Shown piece by piece: positions 59,396-64,000 of a DNA stretch of 64,000 bases (within the stretch, counting starts at the first letter, position 1; each line of letters begins with the position of its first letter). A program made the translations under genes and the position numbers. The notes under the pieces were generated by a model that made no database searches, was not told the DNA's origin, and was given only the letters and a program-made list of their open reading frames with translations. Source of the stretch: an uncultured Ectothiorhodospiraceae bacterium (GTDB taxonomy: Bacteria > Pseudomonadota > Gammaproteobacteria > Nitrococcales > Nitrococcaceae); the NCBI GenBank assembly GCA_913061005.1, contig CAJXSH010000003.1, positions 62,001 through 126,000 on the forward strand, in the 5' to 3' direction.

Positions 59396-60208
59396 TCAGG
59401 CCACACGCCGGGACGCCGCGGCATCGGCGGTGGTCTTCAGCGTCTCGCGGACATCGCTCCAGCGCAGCAGCTCCAGATGGCCCTGGTGAGATTCGACCAG
59501 GCACGTGCAGCTCTCGACCCAGTCCCCATCATTGCAATAAAGGATGCCGTCGCGCTGGGTGATCTCGGCGTGGTGGATATGGCCACAGACCAGTCCATCG
59601 ACGCCGGCCTGCCGGGCCTCGTGGACCAGGGCCTCTTCATAGTTGGCGATGTACTGCATGACGTTTTTGGTGCGCTGTTTCAGATGCGCCGCCAGCGACC
59701 AGTAGGGGCGGTTGAACGCCTGACGCACCCGATTGATCCAGTGGTTGGCCCGGATCAGCCAGGCGTACATGCGATTGCCCAGCATCGCGACCAGTCGGCT
59801 GCACTGGACAACCGTGTCGAATTCATCGCCATGCAGCACCAGCAGCCGCCGGCCATCGGCACAGGCGTGGATGGCGCGCAGCCGGATATCCACCCCCTCG
59901 ATGGACATGCCGGCGTAGTCACGCATCATCTCGTCGTGGTTGCCGGGAATATAGACCACCCGTGTGCCGTTGCGCGCCCGGTTGAGGATGTTCTGGATGA
60001 CGGCATTGTGGCTGTCCGGCCAGCGCAGCCCGCGCCGGCGCATCTCCCAGATATCGATGATGTCGCCCACCAGATACAGGGTTTCGCATTCGACACTCTC
60101 GAGAAAATCGAGCAGAAAGTCGGCACGGGCGCCGCGAAAGCCAAGATGGGTGTCGGAGATAAAGATACTGCGGTAGCGGAGTGGTTTGAGCAGCTGGACA
60201 TCGGTCAT
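59396..60208 (-). CDS. Metallophosphoesterase, UDP-2,3-diacylglucosamine diphosphatase-like
   Basis: Binuclear-metal phosphoesterase (270 aa) with FISDTHLG (Asp19, His21), LVGDIIDIW (Asp49), PGNHD (Asn90, His91), LHGDEFD and GHIHHAE. It resembles the LpxH-like group annotated as hydrolysing UDP-2,3-diacylglucosamine in lipid A synthesis, but is not a close match to E. coli LpxH by eye. The ATG at 60208 fits the family; an ATG at 60298, preceded by GAGAGGATGCGGAGG and overlapping the secF end, would add 30 unconserved residues. Confidence 0.8.
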   Translation of the reverse strand: MTDVQLLKPLRYRSIFISDTHLGFRGARADFLLDFLESVECETLYLVGDIIDIWEMRRRGLRWPDSHNAVIQNILNRARNGTRVVYIPGNHDEMMRDYAGMSIEGVDIRLRAIHACADGRRLLVLHGDEFDTVVQCSRLVAMLGNRMYAWLIRANHWINRVRQAFNRPYWSLAAHLKQRTKNVMQYIANYEEALVHEARQAGVDGLVCGHIHHAEITQRDGILYCNDGDWVESCTCLVESHQGHLELLRWSDVRETLKTTADAAASRRVA

Positions 60209-60284
60209 GCCAGGGTCCCCGTAGCCAGGTTTCTCCGAAAGGTACGCCGGGTTTATGAAAGCCTTGTGACGCCGGGATCCAGGA

Positions 60285-61220
60285 TCAGGGTCGTTCATCC
60301 TCCGCATCCTCTCCCTCCTTGGGCGGCGGTATGAGGTCTTCCTTGCTGACACCCATCGCCAGCGCCGCCGACCCGGCGACGTAAATGGATGAATAGGTGC
60401 CGACCACCACACCGATGATCAGCGCCAGGGCAAATCCGCGGATGAGTTCGCCGCCGACCAGAAAGAGCGCCAGCAGCACCAGCAGCGTGGTCAGACTGGT
60501 GACCAGTGTGCGCGGCAGCATCTGGTTGATGGAGCGGTTGGTCACCTCCACCGCCGAGCCCTTGCGCATGCGGATGAAGTTCTCGCGAATGCGGTCAAAC
60601 ACCACGATCGTGTCGTTGAGCGAGTAGCCGATCACCGCCAGCAGCGCCGCGAGCACAGTCAGATCGAAGGTCATGCCGATCCCCGCGAATATGCCAAGGG
60701 TAATCACCACATCGTGGACCACCGCGGCGACCGCGCCGATGGCAAACCGGTATTCAAAGCGAAAGGCGACATAGATCAGGATCCCCGCCAGGGCATAGAG
60801 CAGTGCCAGACCGCCCTTTTCGGTGAGCTCCTCGCCCACCTGGGGGCCGACAAACTCGACCCGGCGCAGCTCGGCATCGGCGTTATCGGCCCGAAGCACC
60901 TCCAGCACGGCATTGCTGAGCGCATCGCCCTCGCCCGCATCCGGGGCCAGGCGGATCAGCACATCCCGGGCCGTGCCAAAGTTCTGTACCACCGCGTCCG
61001 GATACCCGCCCGCCTCGAGGGCGCTACGGATGCGATCGAGCTCGACCGACTGGCTGTAACCCACCTCGACCAGTGTGCCGCCGGTGAAATCAAGCCCGAA
61101 GTTCAGTCCCCGCAGGCTCAAAAGCCCCACGGCGAGTGCGATCAGGGCAAGGGTCAGCAGCGCCGCCCGGAGGCGGTGGGCCATGAAATCGATACGAGTT
61201 TCGCGTTTGAAAAAATCCAC
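60285..61220 (-). CDS. secF: Protein translocase subunit SecF
   Basis: Membrane subunit (311 aa, six helices) that with SecD uses the proton gradient to pull exported proteins through. The FGLDFTGGTLVEVGY segment in the first periplasmic loop and GYSLNDTIVVFDRIREN are present. Twelve bases after secD. C-terminal tail acidic (EGEDAEDERP). Confidence 0.96.
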   Translation of the reverse strand: MDFFKRETRIDFMAHRLRAALLTLALIALAVGLLSLRGLNFGLDFTGGTLVEVGYSQSVELDRIRSALEAGGYPDAVVQNFGTARDVLIRLAPDAGEGDALSNAVLEVLRADNADAELRRVEFVGPQVGEELTEKGGLALLYALAGILIYVAFRFEYRFAIGAVAAVVHDVVITLGIFAGIGMTFDLTVLAALLAVIGYSLNDTIVVFDRIRENFIRMRKGSAVEVTNRSINQMLPRTLVTSLTTLLVLLALFLVGGELIRGFALALIIGVVVGTYSSIYVAGSAALAMGVSKEDLIPPPKEGEDAEDERP

Positions 61221-61232
61221 TCTGCCTCGTCC

Positions 61233-63089
61233 CTAGATCGCCAGCCGGACACCGCGACGGCCACCGTAGATGAGATTGACCAGCACCCGTGTCCCCAGAA
61301 TGGCGGTAAACATGGAACTGACGATGCCAAGCGATAGCGTGACCGCAAACCCCTTGATCGGACCGGTCCCGAAGGCGAACAGCACAACCGCGGCGATCAG
61401 GGTGGTCACATTGGCATCGGCAATGGTCGAAAACGCCTTGCCATATCCCCCTTCGATGGCCTGTTGCGTGCTCGAGCCGGCGCGCAGCTCCTCGCGGATC
61501 CGCTCGTAGATCAGCACATTGGCGTCCACCGCCATGCCCACGGTCAGCACGATGCCGGCAATGCCCGGCAGGGTGAGGGTTGCCTGCAAAAGCGACAGCG
61601 CGGCGATCACCAGCACCAGATTGGCCAGAAGGGCCAGATTGGCGATCAAGCCAAAGACCTTGTAGTAGACGGCCATGAAAAGCACCACCAGGACAAACCC
61701 CAGCACCACCGCCATGAATCCCTGGTTGATGTTCTCCTGACCGAGGCTGGGGCCGACGGTCCGCTCTTCGACGATCTGCATGGGCGCGGCCAGCGACCCG
61801 GCCCGCAACAGAAGCGCCAGGTTGCGGGCCTCGCGCGAACTCTCCAGCCCGGTGATCCGGAAACGACTGCCGAGCTGCTCCTGGATGCGGGCAATGTTGA
61901 TGACCTCTTCAACCTCGACCTGCTCGCGGACGATCTCGCCATCGACCCGCCGCGCCTGGATCTCGGTCTCTTTGAAGACCACCGCCATATGATCGCCCAC
62001 CCGACCGCCGGTGACCTCATTCATGACCCGGCCACCGCTGCCGCTCAGGCGGATATTGACCTGTGGCTGCCCGGTCTGGGTATCCAGTCCGGACTGGGCA
62101 TCGGTGATGGCCTCGCCGGTGATGATGACATTGCGCTCGAGTAGCACGAACCCGCCTCCGCGTTCGGGGAAGCGCTCGGTGCCCGGCGGGATTGGATCGT
62201 CGCCGTCGCCGAAATACGGGAAATTGCCCTGATCAACCATGCGGAATTCGAGGGTCGCGGTGGCGCCGATGATGTCCTTGGCACGGGCGGTGTCCTGGAC
62301 ACCCGGCAGCTGAACGACGATCCGGTCGCGACCCTGACGCTGGATCACCGGTTCGGCCACGCCCAGTTCGTTGACGCGGTTACGCAGGGTGGTCATGTTC
62401 TGCTCGACGGCAAAATCCTGGACCTCGCGCCGTTCTTCGTCGGTCAGCCTGGCGGCCAGCCGCGGCGGGTCGCTGTCGGCCACCGGCTCGAGATCAAGCT
62501 CGATGTATTCGTCTGCCAGCAACGCCTGCGCCTGTGTGCGTGTGGCGGCATCGGCAAAGGTCAGATACACCCCATCGGCCTCGAGGCTGACATCACGGTA
62601 GCGAAGGTCCGCCTCGCGGAGCAGACGCCGAAACTCGTCGCGGTAGCGCTCGCGGGTCTGCTCGATGACCGCCGCCATGTCGACCTGCATGAGAAAGTGC
62701 ACGCCGCCGCGCAGATCCAGTCCCAGGTACATGGGCTGCCCGCCCAGCGCCCGCAGCCACGCCGGTGTGGCCGGCGCCAGATTGAGTGCGACGGTATAGT
62801 CCCGGCCCAGGGCGACGGCCAGTTCGTCCGCCGCCCGGACCTGGGCATCGGTACTGCCAAGCCGCAGGAGGTAGCGATCTTCGCCGGCCTCGCGGCCGCG
62901 CACGGCGATCTCCCGCTCGGCGAGCAGTTCGTCGATCCGCTCGCGAACCGCCGGCGACGGTGCCTCGCCATCGGCGGTTGTGACCTGCAACGCCGGATCC
63001 TGCCCGAAGACATTAGGCAGGGCATAAAGACAGCCGGTGGCAATGACCACCACCAGCAGCAGGTATTTCCACAGCGGGTTCTGGTTCAT
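61233..63089 (-). CDS. secD: Protein translocase subunit SecD
   Basis: Large partner of SecF (618 aa, six helices). The first helix (7-25) precedes a big periplasmic domain with LGLDLRGGVHFLMQVD, and the C-terminal membrane part has TLPGIAGIVLTVGMAVDANVLIYERIREEL. Six bases after yajC. Full length. Confidence 0.97.
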   Translation of the reverse strand: MNQNPLWKYLLLVVVIATGCLYALPNVFGQDPALQVTTADGEAPSPAVRERIDELLAEREIAVRGREAGEDRYLLRLGSTDAQVRAADELAVALGRDYTVALNLAPATPAWLRALGGQPMYLGLDLRGGVHFLMQVDMAAVIEQTRERYRDEFRRLLREADLRYRDVSLEADGVYLTFADAATRTQAQALLADEYIELDLEPVADSDPPRLAARLTDEERREVQDFAVEQNMTTLRNRVNELGVAEPVIQRQGRDRIVVQLPGVQDTARAKDIIGATATLEFRMVDQGNFPYFGDGDDPIPPGTERFPERGGGFVLLERNVIITGEAITDAQSGLDTQTGQPQVNIRLSGSGGRVMNEVTGGRVGDHMAVVFKETEIQARRVDGEIVREQVEVEEVINIARIQEQLGSRFRITGLESSREARNLALLLRAGSLAAPMQIVEERTVGPSLGQENINQGFMAVVLGFVLVVLFMAVYYKVFGLIANLALLANLVLVIAALSLLQATLTLPGIAGIVLTVGMAVDANVLIYERIREELRAGSSTQQAIEGGYGKAFSTIADANVTTLIAAVVLFAFGTGPIKGFAVTLSLGIVSSMFTAILGTRVLVNLIYGGRRGVRLAI

Positions 63090-63095
63090 GAAAGC

Positions 63096-63473
63096 CTACT
63101 TGTCGGCCTTTTTCTCGTCCTTGCCTTCCTTGCCGGCATCGGCCTTGTCCAGCCCGCCCTTCATCGAGCCCTTGGGCAGCACCTGGGCCACCGCGCTCTT
63201 TTGCAGCCGCACCTCCAGGCCATCGGTCAGTGCCAGATTGGCAAAACTGTCACCCACCTCGGTGATCCGCCCGACGATCCCGCCGGTGGTGAGCACCTCA
63301 TCACCCTTGGCCAGGTTTTCGACGAGCTTCTTGTGCTCTTTGGCGCGCTTTTGCTGCGGGCGGATGAGCAGAAAATAAAAGATCACGATCAGCGCGATCG
63401 GGAATATCAGCCCGGTCAGGCCGGCGGCGGGTTCGCCCCCCTGGGCCAGGGCATCACTGATGAAAAAGTCCAT
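63096..63473 (-). CDS. yajC: Sec translocon accessory protein YajC
   Basis: Small membrane protein of the SecDF-YajC complex (125 aa): one helix (about 20-40) with YFLLIRPQQKRAKEH, and a cytoplasmic domain with GDEVLTTGGIVGRITEV. The C-terminus is very charged (DAGKEGKDEKKADK). Between tgt and secD, as usual. Confidence 0.96.
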   Translation of the reverse strand: MDFFISDALAQGGEPAAGLTGLIFPIALIVIFYFLLIRPQQKRAKEHKKLVENLAKGDEVLTTGGIVGRITEVGDSFANLALTDGLEVRLQKSAVAQVLPKGSMKGGLDKADAGKEGKDEKKADK

Positions 63474-63502
63474 GTCGATCTCCCTCGGTCAAAAGGCCGG
63501 CA

Positions 63503-64000
<498 letters not shown>

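Overview
The window is about 64 kb of GC-rich, gene-dense chromosome from a gammaproteobacterium. No interval longer than about 300 bases lacks a gene. The gene orders (metY-rimP-nusA-infB-rbfA-truB-rpsO-pnp, tpiA-secG-tRNA-Leu-nuoA-N, ndk-rlmN-pilW-rodZ-hisS-yfgM-bamB, tgt-yajC-secD-secF) are typical of Gammaproteobacteria. The full nuo operon with a DUF2818 gene after nuoN, together with several acidic low-complexity insertions (RodZ, NfeD, IF2), suggests a halophilic or haloalkaliphilic member of the Ectothiorhodospiraceae/Spiribacter group. That placement is inference. I see no insertion sequence, prophage, CRISPR array or rRNA.

Region by region. (1) 1-5.8 kb: the 3' part of a sodium:solute symporter, a DUF294/CBS/cyclic-nucleotide-domain nucleotidyltransferase-like protein, a lone receiver-domain protein, and a membrane protein that fuses a PAS domain, a degenerate histidine-kinase core and a DnaQ-type exonuclease. 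This is the least-understood module in the window. (2) 5.8-40.6 kb: one unbroken leftward array. In transcription order it is carA-carB-greA-small membrane protein-rlmE-ftsH-folP-glmM-tpiA-secG-tRNA-Leu(GAG)-nuoA to nuoN-DUF2818-tRNA-fMet-rimP-nusA-infB-rbfA-truB-rpsO-pnp. It covers pyrimidine/arginine precursor supply, membrane proteolysis, wall precursor synthesis, respiratory complex I and the transcription/translation machinery. Two tandem intrinsic terminators separate the initiator tRNA from rimP, and a terminator-like hairpin precedes carA. (3) 40.8-43.9 kb: a rightward ABC-2 exporter (yadG/yadH type) and nicotinate phosphoribosyltransferase. (4) 43.9-45.6 kb: an H-NS-family gene divergent from an unrecognised 411-aa gene across a short AT-rich region. 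(5) 45.6-54.8 kb: leftward housekeeping genes pdxH, nfeD, adk, bamB, yfgM, hisS, rodZ, pilW, rlmN, ndk. (6) 55-58.5 kb: leftward trmJ, cysE, iscS, a degenerate IscU-like protein and iscA, without iscR, hscBA or fdx. (7) 58.6-64 kb: suhB (rightward), then leftward tgt-yajC-secD-secF and an LpxH-like phosphoesterase; tgt runs off the right edge.

The most unusual observations are the kinase-dead PAS/exonuclease fusion beside an intact receiver and a DUF294 protein; the IscU-like protein whose cysteines are not at the scaffold positions, between iscS and iscA; the unrecognised gene divergent from hns; a U1-U72 initiator tRNA; and the leader structures before rimP and carA. All assignments come from reading motifs and gene order by eye. 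No database search was run.
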